DNA of 32,826 nucleotides from Clostridium sp. CAG:678 (GTDB taxonomy: Bacteria; Bacillota; Clostridia; Oscillospirales; Acutalibacteraceae), in NCBI GenBank assembly GCA_000431535.1, contig HF991818.1, forward strand, positions 15,841-48,666. The letters run 5' to 3'. Shown here piece after piece: positions 1-6,953 of the stretch (position 1 is its first letter; the number at the start of each line of letters is the position of its first letter). Below the pieces are notes generated by a model, which saw only the letters and a program-made list of their open reading frames with translations, ran no database searches and was not told the DNA's origin. The translations under genes and the position numbers were made by a program.

Positions 1-848
1 CGCACAAGAATGGCATTGAAAACATCGCGCACACTTGCAAGCTGACTGCCGTTATAAACAACGGCGGGGCTCACAAACGCGGCAATATTATTTTCGTCTA
101 TATATTTGATCTGCCCAAGCAGTTTGATCACGCCGTTTGCAGAATGAATATAGGAAACATCCTCCAGCGTGATATTGGAAATGCCCTCCGTTTCCACCTG
201 CGAGGGATAAACATGTTTGCCGAACGCAAGAGACGCAAGAATGCAGACCTTGCGGCAGGCGTCGTGCCCTTCAATATCGGCAGTGGGGTCTTTTTCCGCA
301 TAGCCGTTTTTCTGGGCGAGCTTGAGCGCGTCCTCAAAGCTCATATCATCCTCAATCATCTTGGTAAGGATAAAATTGGTGGTGCCGTTTAAGATTCCCG
401 CGATGCCCTCGATATGGTTTGCGGCAAGGCACTGCGACATCGGGCGGATGATCGGTATACCGCCGCCCACACTTGCCTCAAACAAATAATTCGTGCCGCT
501 TTCTTTTGCCGTTTCCAGCAATTCCAGCCCTTTCTGGGCAACAAGCTCCTTATTTGAGGTAACAACGGATTTGCCGGCTTTAAGCAATTTCATCGTAAAA
601 TCATATGCCGGGTTTATTCCGCCCATGGTTTCCGCAACGACTTTGATCTCCGGATCGTTGAGGATCTCGTTAAAATCCTTAGTGAGTTCCTTTTCGTGCG
701 CGTCGCCCGGAAAATCACGCAGATCAAGTATTTTCACGATTTCAAGTTCGATACCGCCTGAACGTTTTGAAATTACGTCTTCATGCGTATCTATCACTTC
801 GGCTACGCCGCTGCCAACAGTACCGTAACCCATGATTGCAACTTTCAT
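1..848 (-). CDS. hom: Homoserine dehydrogenase, N-terminal part (cut by window start)
   Basis: Reduces aspartate semialdehyde to homoserine with NAD(P)H, the branch point to threonine and methionine; cytosolic. About 282 codons are visible; the C-terminal part lies outside the window. The start ATG (846-848) has AGGAGG at 852-857 (minus strand). The protein begins with a Rossmann motif (MGYGTVGSGV), has the TSNKELV catalytic-lysine segment near residue 105, and then the family's ASVGGGIP, LNGTTNF and GYAEKDPTADIEGHDA segments. These are the diagnostic blocks of the catalytic domain. It lies 15 bp behind an ACT-domain gene on the same strand, so the two are probably cotranscribed. The usual C-terminal ACT domain of hom cannot be seen. 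Identification is firm. Confidence 0.95.
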   Translation of the reverse strand, partial: MKVAIMGYGTVGSGVAEVIDTHEDVISKRSGGIELEIVKILDLRDFPGDAHEKELTKDFNEILNDPEIKVVAETMGGINPAYDFTMKLLKAGKSVVTSNKELVAQKGLELLETAKESGTNYLFEASVGGGIPIIRPMSQCLAANHIEGIAGILNGTTNFILTKMIEDDMSFEDALKLAQKNGYAEKDPTADIEGHDACRKVCILASLAFGKHVYPSQVETEGISNITLEDVSYIHSANGVIKLLGQIKYIDENNIAAFVSPAVVYNGSQLASVRDVFNAILV

Positions 849-863
849 ATTGAACCTCCTGCA

Positions 864-1298
864 TCAGTTGTTTAAATGAACGGCACGAACGCCGTTTACT
901 GCATTCAAGCAATCCATAAGCGCATCCACATCCACGGACATTTCCGCCGTATAAACCGCCAAAGAAACATCCGCCACACCGTTTTTCGGCACGCTTTGAT
1001 TAATAGAAAGCACATTTGCGCCCAGGCGGTACAGTTCCGCTGTGACCGCGGAGAGAACGCCTTTTGTATCTTTCAGTTTGAGGGAGAGCGTGAGCATTTC
1101 TCGCCCGTTCTGCGGATCATACTCAAAAATGCCGTCTTTATATTTATAATATGCCGAACGGGATATTCCCGCCATTTTCGCCGCCTGCGTGGCGCTTGCG
1201 GCTTCGCCGGACGCGAGCAGGGACTTTGCGGTAACCACTTTTGCATATACCGCAGGCAAAAGTTCCTGATTGACCAGAAGGTACTTAAATTTCGCCAA
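864..1298 (-). CDS. ACT-domain regulator of ThrR/PheB type (UPF0735 family)
   Basis: A 144-aa protein with an N-terminal helical segment containing SRSAYYKYKDGIFEY, followed by an ACT domain (from about LTLSLKLKDTKGVLSAV to the end). This matches the PheB/UPF0735 family, whose Bacillus subtilis member ThrR is known as a DNA-binding regulator of threonine genes. Placement directly before hom (15-bp gap) fits that role and suggests feedback by an amino acid bound to the ACT domain. I chose the TTG start at 1298: it has GGGTGG 6-7 nt upstream and gives the family's usual N-terminus (MAKFKYLLVNQELLP). The longer reading from GTG at 1340 would begin about 3 nt after the predicted transcription start and adds an atypical extension. 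ThrR function is inference. Confidence 0.85.
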   Translation of the reverse strand: MAKFKYLLVNQELLPAVYAKVVTAKSLLASGEAASATQAAKMAGISRSAYYKYKDGIFEYDPQNGREMLTLSLKLKDTKGVLSAVTAELYRLGANVLSINQSVPKNGVADVSLAVYTAEMSVDVDALMDCLNAVNGVRAVHLNN

Positions 1299-1349
1299 AT
1301 CTGTCCACCACCCGTGCACAATTGTTTTGCTGTGAAACACACTTTAGAT

Positions 1350-1378
1350 ATAATATCACTAAACTATAAAATATACAA
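1350..1378 (-). promoter_or_regulatory. Sigma-A promoter of the ACT regulator-hom unit
   Basis: On the minus strand, -35 TTGTAT (1373-1378), 17-bp spacer, -10 TATTAT (1350-1355). The predicted start near 1343 leaves a leader of about 45 nt before the TTG start codon at 1298. Confidence 0.6.
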
Positions 1379-1406
1379 GCATTTTTTTAATTTTTTTTAA
1401 ATATTC

Positions 1407-1435
1407 TTGATTCTTGTTGATTAATGAACTATTAT
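1407..1435 (+). promoter_or_regulatory. Sigma-A promoter of the AI-2E-family gene
   Basis: TTGATT (1407-1412), 17-bp spacer, TATTAT (1430-1435). It is divergent from the regulator-hom promoter in a very AT-rich intergenic stretch of about 180 bp. AGAGGA at 1465-1470 precedes the ATG at 1478. Confidence 0.6.
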
Positions 1436-1477
1436 TGAATTAGAATAAATAAAAAGAGGAAGTTAGAGGATCTTTTC

Positions 1478-2746
1478 ATGACGGAAAAAACAGAAAAAAA
1501 GCGGGCGTTTCTGATCAACCTGCTCTTCATTGCGGCGGTGCTTGGCCTGATATATGTATTTTTTAAATATCTGTTTTGGCCAGTTGCGCCGTTTTTGCTA
1601 TCCTTTTTCTTTGCCATGCTGCTGCAAAGGCCGCTGCGATGGCTTACAAAAAAAACAAAAAACAAAGGCAGAGGGATCTGGTCTGTTGTGCTTGTGCTGC
1701 TGTCCATTGCCATTATCCTTGTGCCGGTCATTCTGATCATTTACAATTTGATCGGTGAACTCAGGGAATTTGTTTCCTATCTGATCCAGCAGCTTTCCGA
1801 TTTTCCGAAATTCCTTGCGGATTTGCAGGAGATTCTGCTGAAAGCGATCAATTTCCTGCCGGACGGTCTTTACAGCGCCGCAGCAGAAAAGATCACGGAG
1901 ATCATCAGTTCCCTTACCACGGATTTTGACATCAGCGCCCTCGGGCTGAGTTCGGATACCGTTCGCAACACCATTACAAGCGGAGTCAGCGGAATATACA
2001 ATGTGGCAAGAAACGTACCCTCAGCCGTTATCGGCATTGTGATCGGGATCATTGCCTGGATCCTTTTTGCAAAGGATTATGACAAAGTTGTCGGTTTTAT
2101 ACAGCTGCAGCTGCCGGAAGGCAAAAAGAATCTGCTGGTTGAGATCAAACAGGTATTCTCCAACACGATCTTTAAAATGGTGCGTGCCTATCTGCTGATC
2201 ATGTTCATCACGTTCTGCGAACTCTCCATCGGCTTTACGATTCTGAGCGTTGCGGGAATCATGAACAACAGTTATATCTATTTAATTGCGCTTGCGATCT
2301 GTATATTTGACATTTTACCCGTTGCAGGCTCAGGCGGAATACTGATCCCGTGGGCGATCGTTTCCATGATCATGGGCAACACGGCGCAGGCGATCGGACT
2401 ACTCGTGATCTATGCCGTGATCAGTATTATACGGCAGTACATTGAGCCGAAGATCGTTGGGGATTCGCTTGGAGTCAATCCGCTGATCACCCTTGCAGGG
2501 CTGTATTTCGGGCTGAAACTCTTTGGCGTTCTGGGCATGTTTATCGTGCCGATCCTGCTGATGACGTTAAAGGCGTTCAATGACACGGGCAGAATACACC
2601 TTTGGAAAACGATGAATCCGATTCCCGTGGCGGTAACGGCGCCAAAAGAGCCGAAAGCCAAAAAAAGTTTCTTTAAAAAACGCAGAAAAAAAGAGACGGA
2701 AACAGATCGTTCCGACGCTGAGCAAAGCGAACATGACGCACAATGA
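1478..2746 (+). CDS. AI-2E family transporter (YtvI-like membrane protein)
   Basis: A 422-aa polytopic membrane protein. Two transmembrane helices sit in the first 45 residues, another near residue 70, a soluble helical region follows, then about five more helices. Family landmarks are the DILPVAGSGG segment and the RQYIEPKIVGDSLGVNPL segment followed by GLYFGLKLFGVLGM. The family exports small molecules or ions; the AI-2 name comes from E. coli TqsA and does not show the substrate here. YtvI of Bacillus is a sporulation-associated member, so a role in the envelope or sporulation is possible but unproven. The C-terminus is a highly charged Lys/Glu/Asp tail of about 45 residues, longer than usual. 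Monocistronic, ending at a strong hairpin. Confidence 0.88.
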   Translation: MTEKTEKKRAFLINLLFIAAVLGLIYVFFKYLFWPVAPFLLSFFFAMLLQRPLRWLTKKTKNKGRGIWSVVLVLLSIAIILVPVILIIYNLIGELREFVSYLIQQLSDFPKFLADLQEILLKAINFLPDGLYSAAAEKITEIISSLTTDFDISALGLSSDTVRNTITSGVSGIYNVARNVPSAVIGIVIGIIAWILFAKDYDKVVGFIQLQLPEGKKNLLVEIKQVFSNTIFKMVRAYLLIMFITFCELSIGFTILSVAGIMNNSYIYLIALAICIFDILPVAGSGGILIPWAIVSMIMGNTAQAIGLLVIYAVISIIRQYIEPKIVGDSLGVNPLITLAGLYFGLKLFGVLGMFIVPILLMTLKAFNDTGRIHLWKTMNPIPVAVTAPKEPKAKKSFFKKRRKKETETDRSDAEQSEHDAQ

Positions 2747-2747
2747 C

Positions 2748-2782
2748 AAACATGCCGCCTGATAGGTTCAGGCGGCATGTTT
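2748..2782. terminator. Bidirectional intrinsic terminator
   Basis: A perfect 15-bp stem (2748-2762 with 2768-2782) with a 5-nt loop between convergent genes. It is T-rich on both sides and serves the AI-2E gene (plus) and the thioredoxin gene (minus). Confidence 0.9.
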
Positions 2783-2814
2783 ATGTTTAACTTTAATATA
2801 AAATGCAGAAAAAT

Positions 2815-3126
2815 TTATACATTGAGCAGTTGGAGCACCTGTTCCTTGCTGATGAGGCCGATGCTTTTATTTACCGTTTGCCCGTTTTTAATGACCACCA
2901 GCGTGGGGATACTCTCGATTCCGAACATGGAAGCCAGATCTGACGCCTCATCCACATTGACTTTGCAGACTTTGACATCACTTAACGTCTCCGCCACTTC
3001 ATCAATAACCGGGCTCATCATGCGGCAGGGACCGCACCATTCCGCCCAGAAATCGATCAGCACGGTCTTATCGCTCTGCATAACTTCTGTTTTAAAATTA
3101 TTGCGGGTAAGATTTACGATTGACAT
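2815..3126 (-). CDS. trxA: Thioredoxin
   Basis: A 103-aa classical thioredoxin. The redox motif WCGPC has its cysteines at residues 31 and 34, DFWAEW precedes it, and the cis-proline IPT is at residues 73-75. It reduces protein and small-molecule disulfides in the cytosol. The start ATG at 3126 gives the normal thioredoxin length; the open frame runs further upstream only because it overlaps the preceding gene out of frame. It is the last gene of a unit that starts with an amino-acid ABC importer, and lies 19 bp behind an FTR-type reductase gene, which probably supplies its electrons from ferredoxin. A GGA-containing ribosome site precedes the ATG. Confidence 0.95.
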   Translation of the reverse strand: MSIVNLTRNNFKTEVMQSDKTVLIDFWAEWCGPCRMMSPVIDEVAETLSDVKVCKVNVDEASDLASMFGIESIPTLVVIKNGQTVNKSIGLISKEQVLQLLNV

Positions 3127-3145
3127 AACGATCCGTCCTTTCCGG

Positions 3146-3346
3146 TCAATCCTTGGATTTGTAATAGAGCATACAATGGCAGAATCCCTCAAAATCGGGA
3201 TCCGCGATCTGCTCCCTGAACTCGCGGCACACACATTTATTTTCTTCCGTGCGCTGCAAACGGCACGGGCAGTAGCCGCCTGTTCTTTTCAGCCCCTCTT
3301 TAACCGTTTTCACCGTTTCTTTATCGGGATTCAGTTTAACAGACAA
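3146..3346 (-). CDS. Ferredoxin-thioredoxin reductase catalytic (beta) subunit-like protein
   Basis: A 66-aa protein with six cysteines in three pairs: CPC (26, 28), CVC (38, 40) and CHC (56, 58). These are the signature of the FTR catalytic chain, where they hold a [4Fe-4S] cluster next to the active disulfide. FTR passes electrons from reduced ferredoxin to thioredoxin, and thioredoxin is the very next gene. Cysteine-pair spacing (9 and 15 residues) differs from the plant/cyanobacterial CPC-x16-CPC-x8-CHC pattern; short prokaryotic relatives vary here. The start is TTG at 3346 with AAGGG about 10 nt upstream. The gene begins 21 bp after the ABC ATPase stop. No variable (alpha) subunit gene is in the window. 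Confidence 0.87.
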   Translation of the reverse strand: MSVKLNPDKETVKTVKEGLKRTGGYCPCRLQRTEENKCVCREFREQIADPDFEGFCHCMLYYKSKD

Positions 3347-3367
3347 AAGATCACGACCCTTGCAAAT

Positions 3368-4150
3368 TTATTTTTCATAACCCTGGAGAAATTCTTTGGT
3401 GCGCTCGTATTTAGGCGAATCAAACACCTGCTGCGGCGTACCCTGTTCCAGGATCACACCGCCGTCCATAAAGATGACCTGATCGGAAACATCGTGCGCA
3501 AATTTCATTTCATGGGTTACGATCACCATGGTCATATTATCCGCGGCAAGGCCCTTAATAACTTTCAGGATTTCGCCGGTCAGTTCCGGATCAAGCGCGG
3601 AAGTCGGCTCATCAAAGAACAGCACACGCGGGGAAAGGCAGAGTGCTCTTGCGATAGAAACACGCTGTTTCTGCCCGCCGGAAAGCTCGCAGGGGTAAGC
3701 GTCCTTTTTATCCGAAAGGCCGACTTTTGCAAGCAGTGAAGCGGCTTTTTCCTCTATCTGCGCAAAAACCTCTTTTTTATTATGCTTAAATTCAGGATCT
3801 TCCTTTGCAAGCAGTTTCGGCGCCAGAAGCAGATTATCCATAACGCTATATTGCGGAAACAGATTGAAATCCTGAAAAACAAGGCCGAAATTAAGGCGCA
3901 TTTTTCTGATCTCCCTCTCAGAGACCCTGCCTTTCTGAGACGCGTCAAAAATCACATTCCCGTCCACGGCGATCGTGCCCTCATCCGCTCTTTCCAGAAA
4001 ATTGAGGCAGCGCAGCAGCGTGGTTTTACCGCTGCCGGAAGAGCCGATTACGGAAAGCACCTCCCCCTCCTCAAGAGAAAAAGATATGCCGCGCAGGACT
4101 TCATTATTCCCGAATTTCTTTTTAATATTGTTGATTTCAAGAACAGACAT
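3368..4150 (-). CDS. Polar amino-acid ABC transporter, ATP-binding subunit (GlnQ/TcyC type)
   Basis: A 260-aa ATPase that powers import. Visible motifs: Walker [10 protein letters not shown] (residues 36-44), Q-loop FQDFNLFP, signature LSGGQKQR, Walker [13 protein letters not shown], and the switch histidine in VTHEM. Length and sequence fit the polar amino-acid uptake (PAAT/HisP/GlnQ) class. It starts 5 bp after the permease stop and is followed by FTR and thioredoxin genes. Substrate cannot be read from the ATPase itself; the redox neighbours make a disulfide such as cystine a reasonable guess. Confidence 0.95.
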   Translation of the reverse strand: MSVLEINNIKKKFGNNEVLRGISFSLEEGEVLSVIGSSGSGKTTLLRCLNFLERADEGTIAVDGNVIFDASQKGRVSEREIRKMRLNFGLVFQDFNLFPQYSVMDNLLLAPKLLAKEDPEFKHNKKEVFAQIEEKAASLLAKVGLSDKKDAYPCELSGGQKQRVSIARALCLSPRVLFFDEPTSALDPELTGEILKVIKGLAADNMTMVIVTHEMKFAHDVSDQVIFMDGGVILEQGTPQQVFDSPKYERTKEFLQGYEK

Positions 4151-4155
4151 AATGA

Positions 4156-4821
4156 TTAACCCTTATAATAATCCATTTTCTTTTCAATATAGTTGAACAA
4201 AAGCGTAAGGATGCCGTTAAACGCGAGATAGAATACCGCGGTGTAAAACAGCGGCCAGATGATACCCTCCAGCTTGATATAATTCTGCGCCATCCAAATG
4301 ACCTCATAAACGGCGATAATTCTTGCAAGAGAGGTATCCTTTACCAGCGTTATGATCTCGTTGCTCATAGGCGGCACGATCCTTTTGATCACCTGGAAGA
4401 GAACGACCTTGAAAAAGATCTGCGATTTGGTCATGCCGAGCACCTGCCCCGCTTCGTACTGACCGCGGGGTATTGCTTCGATTCCGCCCCTGTATATCTC
4501 TGAGAAATAGCAGGCGTAATTGATCACAAACGCGATCAAAACAGCATTAAAACGCTCCATCAGATCCCAGCCGAAGATCAGGCCGGGGCCGTAATATACA
4601 ACGATCAGCTGCAGCATAAGCGGCGTGCCCCGGATGACCCAGACAAACGCTTTTGTTATAAACTTAAGCGGCAGGAATTTGCTCATGGAACCGAAACTGA
4701 CGATAAGGCCAAGCGGAAGCGCGAACACAAGCGTGAGCGCAAACAGCTTTGCCGTCATTCCGAATCCCTCAAGCAGATCCTTTGTTACCGAGAGAAACAA
4801 ATCCATATCCATAAGATCCAT
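4156..4821 (-). CDS. Polar amino-acid ABC transporter, permease subunit (HisM/TcyB type)
   Basis: A 221-aa inner-membrane permease with about five transmembrane helices. It carries the ATPase-contact (EAA) motif [16 protein letters not shown] near residues 113-128, and the RGTPLMLQL and DTSLA segments typical of the HisM family. The start ATG at 4821 has AAAGG only 3 nt upstream; in-frame ATGs at 4812 and 4806 are alternatives. It forms the channel between the binding protein and ATPase of the same operon. A hairpin in the 89-bp gap upstream may make its expression lower than that of the binding protein. Confidence 0.95.
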   Translation of the reverse strand: MDLMDMDLFLSVTKDLLEGFGMTAKLFALTLVFALPLGLIVSFGSMSKFLPLKFITKAFVWVIRGTPLMLQLIVVYYGPGLIFGWDLMERFNAVLIAFVINYACYFSEIYRGGIEAIPRGQYEAGQVLGMTKSQIFFKVVLFQVIKRIVPPMSNEIITLVKDTSLARIIAVYEVIWMAQNYIKLEGIIWPLFYTAVFYLAFNGILTLLFNYIEKKMDYYKG

Positions 4822-4835
4822 TTACCTTTCAAAGC

Positions 4836-4867
4836 CTGAGGGCAGAGAGATACCCCCCTGCCCTCAG
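4836..4867 (-). promoter_or_regulatory. Intercistronic hairpin between binding protein and permease genes
   Basis: A perfect 10-bp stem (4836-4845 with 4858-4867) and 12-nt loop lie right after the binding-protein gene. There is no T-run on the minus strand, so it is probably an RNA-stabilising or partial-termination element that keeps the binding protein in excess. Confidence 0.6.
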
Positions 4868-4910
4868 AAGATATTTAAACGATATTTCGAATGCGTATCA
4901 CACGCCCGCA

Positions 4911-5714
4911 TTAAGCAAGGGCAAGCTGATACTTATCGGCAAGCTGCTGAAGGGAGCCGTCCGCCTTCATCTCTTCTATAATCTTATTTACTTCGGCGGT
5001 TACGTCAGAATCTTTTCTGAAACCGATTCCGTATTCCTCAGAAGTGAGGGCAAAGCCGGAGGCGAGATCCGCATAGCTTGTGCCGGCGCCCGTCATTGCC
5101 TTTGCCATAGTGCTGTCTATTACACACGCCTGAACGGAACCGCTTTCAACCTCAAGCAGCGCGTCAGACTGGGCTGTAACCGTTGTCATGTTATCGGCAT
5201 AACCGGCAGCCTCGATCGCAGCAGCGCCTGCTGAACCGCTCTCCGCGGCAAACGTAACGCCTGCAAGGCTTGCGGCGTTCGGATAATTGCCGATCACATC
5301 GCTTTTCATAACCAGGATCTGTTCATTCTTTACATATGGTTCGGTGCAGTTCATCGCCGACATAACTTCATCCGTTAAAGTCATGCCGTTCCAGCAGCAG
5401 TCGATTGCCTTAGAATCCAGTTCAAAGATCTTATTATCCCAGTCGATCACCTGGAACTGCGCCTCAACGCCCAGCCTTTCGCAGACAGCCTGCGCAAATT
5501 CGGTGTCAAATCCCGTCCAGTTGCCGTTTTCATCCTGATAGTTCATCGGCTCATATTCCGTGATGCCGATCACCATAACGCCTTTATCTTTTATGTACTG
5601 AAGATCGCTGTTATCCGCATCCGTCTGCGACGCGGAATTCGAGCAGGCGGCAAAGCAGCCGGCTACGAACAAAACGGACAAAAGCACTGCCAAAAACTTT
5701 TTAAATTTTTTCAT
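4911..5714 (-). CDS. Amino-acid ABC transporter substrate-binding lipoprotein (family 3)
   Basis: A 267-aa extracellular binding protein. It starts with a charged, hydrophobic signal and a lipobox with possible anchoring cysteines in VAGC or FAAC (residues 19-24). The mature part is a type II periplasmic-binding fold with EYEPMNYQDENGNWTGFD and WNGMTLTDE. It captures an amino acid or analogue for the permease and ATPase downstream. In HisJ-type proteins an arginine after the T-x-E segment binds the substrate carboxylate; here the equivalent position is valine (LTDEVMSAM). This V-type sequence resembles a Firmicutes subgroup I recall, so the ligand contact has probably moved or the ligand is unusual. 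Strong ribosome site GGAGG before the ATG. First gene of the operon. Confidence 0.93.
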   Translation of the reverse strand: MKKFKKFLAVLLSVLFVAGCFAACSNSASQTDADNSDLQYIKDKGVMVIGITEYEPMNYQDENGNWTGFDTEFAQAVCERLGVEAQFQVIDWDNKIFELDSKAIDCCWNGMTLTDEVMSAMNCTEPYVKNEQILVMKSDVIGNYPNAASLAGVTFAAESGSAGAAAIEAAGYADNMTTVTAQSDALLEVESGSVQACVIDSTMAKAMTGAGTSYADLASGFALTSEEYGIGFRKDSDVTAEVNKIIEEMKADGSLQQLADKYQLALA

Positions 5715-5743
5715 AAGATTTCCTCCGTATATTTGATATGATT

Positions 5744-5772
5744 ATTTTATCGTATTAGCGTGCTAAAGTCAA
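5744..5772 (-). promoter_or_regulatory. Promoter with embedded palindromic operator for the ABC-FTR-Trx operon
   Basis: On the minus strand, TTGACT (5767-5772), 17-bp spacer, TAAAAT (5744-5749), a near-consensus sigma-A promoter. The spacer holds an inverted repeat TTAGC-2 nt-GCTAA at 5755-5766, exactly where a repressor would block polymerase. The regulator is not identifiable from the window. Confidence 0.8.
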
Positions 5773-5817
5773 TAGTGAATCTGCTTATAAAATCCGTTTT
5801 AAAACCGCAGATATTTA

Positions 5818-5846
5818 TTGCATTGGAATAAAAAATAAGATATGAT
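5818..5846 (+). promoter_or_regulatory. Sigma-A promoter of the 5884 gene
   Basis: TTGCAT (5818-5823), 17-bp spacer, TATGAT (5841-5846), about 30 bp before the start codon. Confidence 0.7.
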
Positions 5847-5883
5847 AAAACCAGAACCTGAAATTTGATTTACGGGTGGCGTT

Positions 5884-6654
5884 ATGAAAAACAGAAAAAC
5901 AAAGAAAAATACGATTTGCATTGCCGCCGCGGCTGCAGCCGTTCTGCTTGCCGCCGGAATCGTAATTGCCGCCGTTTCTATGCGTGCAAGGCCTAAAATC
6001 AGCGATTCGGCATCCCCCTCTGAACGGACGATAGAATATAACGATAAGATCTACACGCCCGCTTTGCCGGTCAGTTTATGCCGGTTTGAAAAGGGCGAGT
6101 GTGTTTACAGGCATTTTGATTTATTTGCGACGTCAAAGATCTACACCGTTAAAAACGACACGGAAAATGAGTTTCTGGTCTACTATGAATGGGACAACAA
6201 TATGCTGTTCACCTCCATCCCTGATTTTGAGGAAAAATACCCGCTCAACAACTATGAAAAAAGCAGGGCAACGGCGGTGGAATTCGCCAACGGTTCTGCC
6301 CTGAACGATCCTTATTACACGGAAGACAACGGCGTTATTGATTTTATAAATAACATGAAAAACCATTCAGACGGCACGCAGGCAACATACCCGCTGCGGG
6401 AGTCTGACGGATTTACGTGCAAAATATATATTTATATGGACGGCATGCCCGTTTCCGACTGCTGCATAGGCGAACTTGCGCACTATGGCGGCAAATGGAT
6501 CTTTACTGATGTAAGCACCGAGTTCGAGGGCGAAGCCGGTCCGGACGGCGCGGACACAAGAACCTTTACAGGCATTGTGATAACGGATGAAAGCGCAATA
6601 GAATATTTAGAAGAATTTTGCGCCGAAAATCTGCCCTATATGCTTGAATCATAA
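5884..6654 (+). CDS. Membrane-anchored protein of unknown function
   Basis: A 256-aa protein that I do not recognise. It has a short basic N-terminus (about 10 residues), one Ala/Val-rich transmembrane segment at residues 11-31, and an extracellular domain of about 220 residues. The anchor has no lipobox, so it is a bitopic anchor or an uncleaved signal. The domain is rich in aromatic and acidic residues, with several alternating strands and a paired cysteine (DCC, near residue 198). It looks like a small secreted beta-rich domain. It is monocistronic, with its own promoter and a strong terminator, and a GGGTGG ribosome site. Coding is supported by clean signals at both ends. Confidence 0.8.
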   Translation: MKNRKTKKNTICIAAAAAAVLLAAGIVIAAVSMRARPKISDSASPSERTIEYNDKIYTPALPVSLCRFEKGECVYRHFDLFATSKIYTVKNDTENEFLVYYEWDNNMLFTSIPDFEEKYPLNNYEKSRATAVEFANGSALNDPYYTEDNGVIDFINNMKNHSDGTQATYPLRESDGFTCKIYIYMDGMPVSDCCIGELAHYGGKWIFTDVSTEFEGEAGPDGADTRTFTGIVITDESAIEYLEEFCAENLPYMLES

Positions 6655-6673
6655 TAAAACTTTTAAAACAAGC

Positions 6674-6713
6674 GCCCTGAATCAAAGGCTTTTGATTCAG
6701 GGCTTTATTTTTT
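6674..6713 (+). terminator. Intrinsic terminator after the 5884 gene
   Basis: A 13-bp perfect stem (6674-6686 with 6691-6703), GGCT loop, then TTTATTTTTT. Confidence 0.93.
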
Positions 6714-6714
6714 C

Positions 6715-6743
6715 ATGACATGAAATTCTGTTATTCCTTTAAT
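6715..6743 (+). promoter_or_regulatory. Candidate promoter of the toxin-like mRNA
   Basis: ATGACA (6715-6720), 17-bp spacer, TTTAAT (6738-6743); each hexamer matches consensus at 5 of 6. The mRNA would begin near 6750, at AAGAGGGA. Confidence 0.5.
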
Positions 6744-6806
6744 AATGTCAAGAGGGAGTAAAACCCTCCCCCGGAGCAAATATAGAGTTGCAAAGGGGGT
6801 GAGACA

Positions 6807-6884
6807 ATGGACAATGTTATAATAATATTAGCTTTAATCCTTTGTCTTCTCCTTACGATTAAGCAAGAACATATAAAAAAATAA
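6807..6884 (+). CDS. 25-aa hydrophobic peptide, candidate type I toxin (holin-like)
   Basis: A 26-codon ORF with a very strong ribosome site (AGGGGGTG, 5-6 nt before ATG). The peptide begins MDNVIIILALILCLLLT, a single transmembrane helix of about 14-15 residues, and ends in a basic tail IKQEHIKK. This is the usual build of small membrane toxins of type I systems (TxpA, BsrG, Fst and the clostridial 'holin-like toxin' families); I cannot assign a specific family. The stop codon lies inside a hairpin that ends an antisense RNA on the other strand, and the whole unit is bracketed by a perfect inverted repeat. No similar gene lies elsewhere in the window. Translation is inferred from the ribosome site and composition only. 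Confidence 0.65.
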   Translation: MDNVIIILALILCLLLTIKQEHIKK

Positions 6885-6947
6885 TAGCCACCACATAAAG
6901 CAGTAGCTATTATTTCATCGCTTAATGCCCGGGGTTTCCCTCTTGGC
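6874..6947 (-). ncRNA. Candidate antisense RNA (type I antitoxin)
   Basis: A predicted RNA of about 75 nt, fully antisense to the last codons and 3' region of the 25-aa peptide mRNA. It has an excellent promoter (TTGACT-17-TAATAT) immediately upstream. It ends in a 9-bp stem (6880-6888 with 6906-6914) followed on the minus strand by a T-run (about 6875-6881). Its 5' part contains GCCAAGAGGGAAACCCCGGG, likely the recognition segment. The upstream minus-strand DUF2500 gene has no clear terminator, so readthrough could also feed this RNA. No transcript evidence is available. Confidence 0.6.
6875..6914 (-). terminator. Terminator of the antisense RNA
   Basis: A 9-bp stem (6880-6888 with 6906-6914), 17-nt loop, and seven Ts on the minus strand. 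On the plus strand the hairpin is followed only by TTC, so it may slow but not fully stop the toxin mRNA. Confidence 0.65.
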
Positions 6948-6953
6948 AACTCT

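Noticed and set aside
3127-3234. 36-residue N-terminal extension of thioredoxin
   Set aside because: It overlaps the FTR gene out of frame and precedes a normal thioredoxin start with its own ribosome site at 3126.
2777-3739. 320-aa plus-strand open frame
   Set aside because: It lies antisense over the thioredoxin, FTR and ABC ATPase genes, has no ribosome site and its product shows no domain; it is a shadow.
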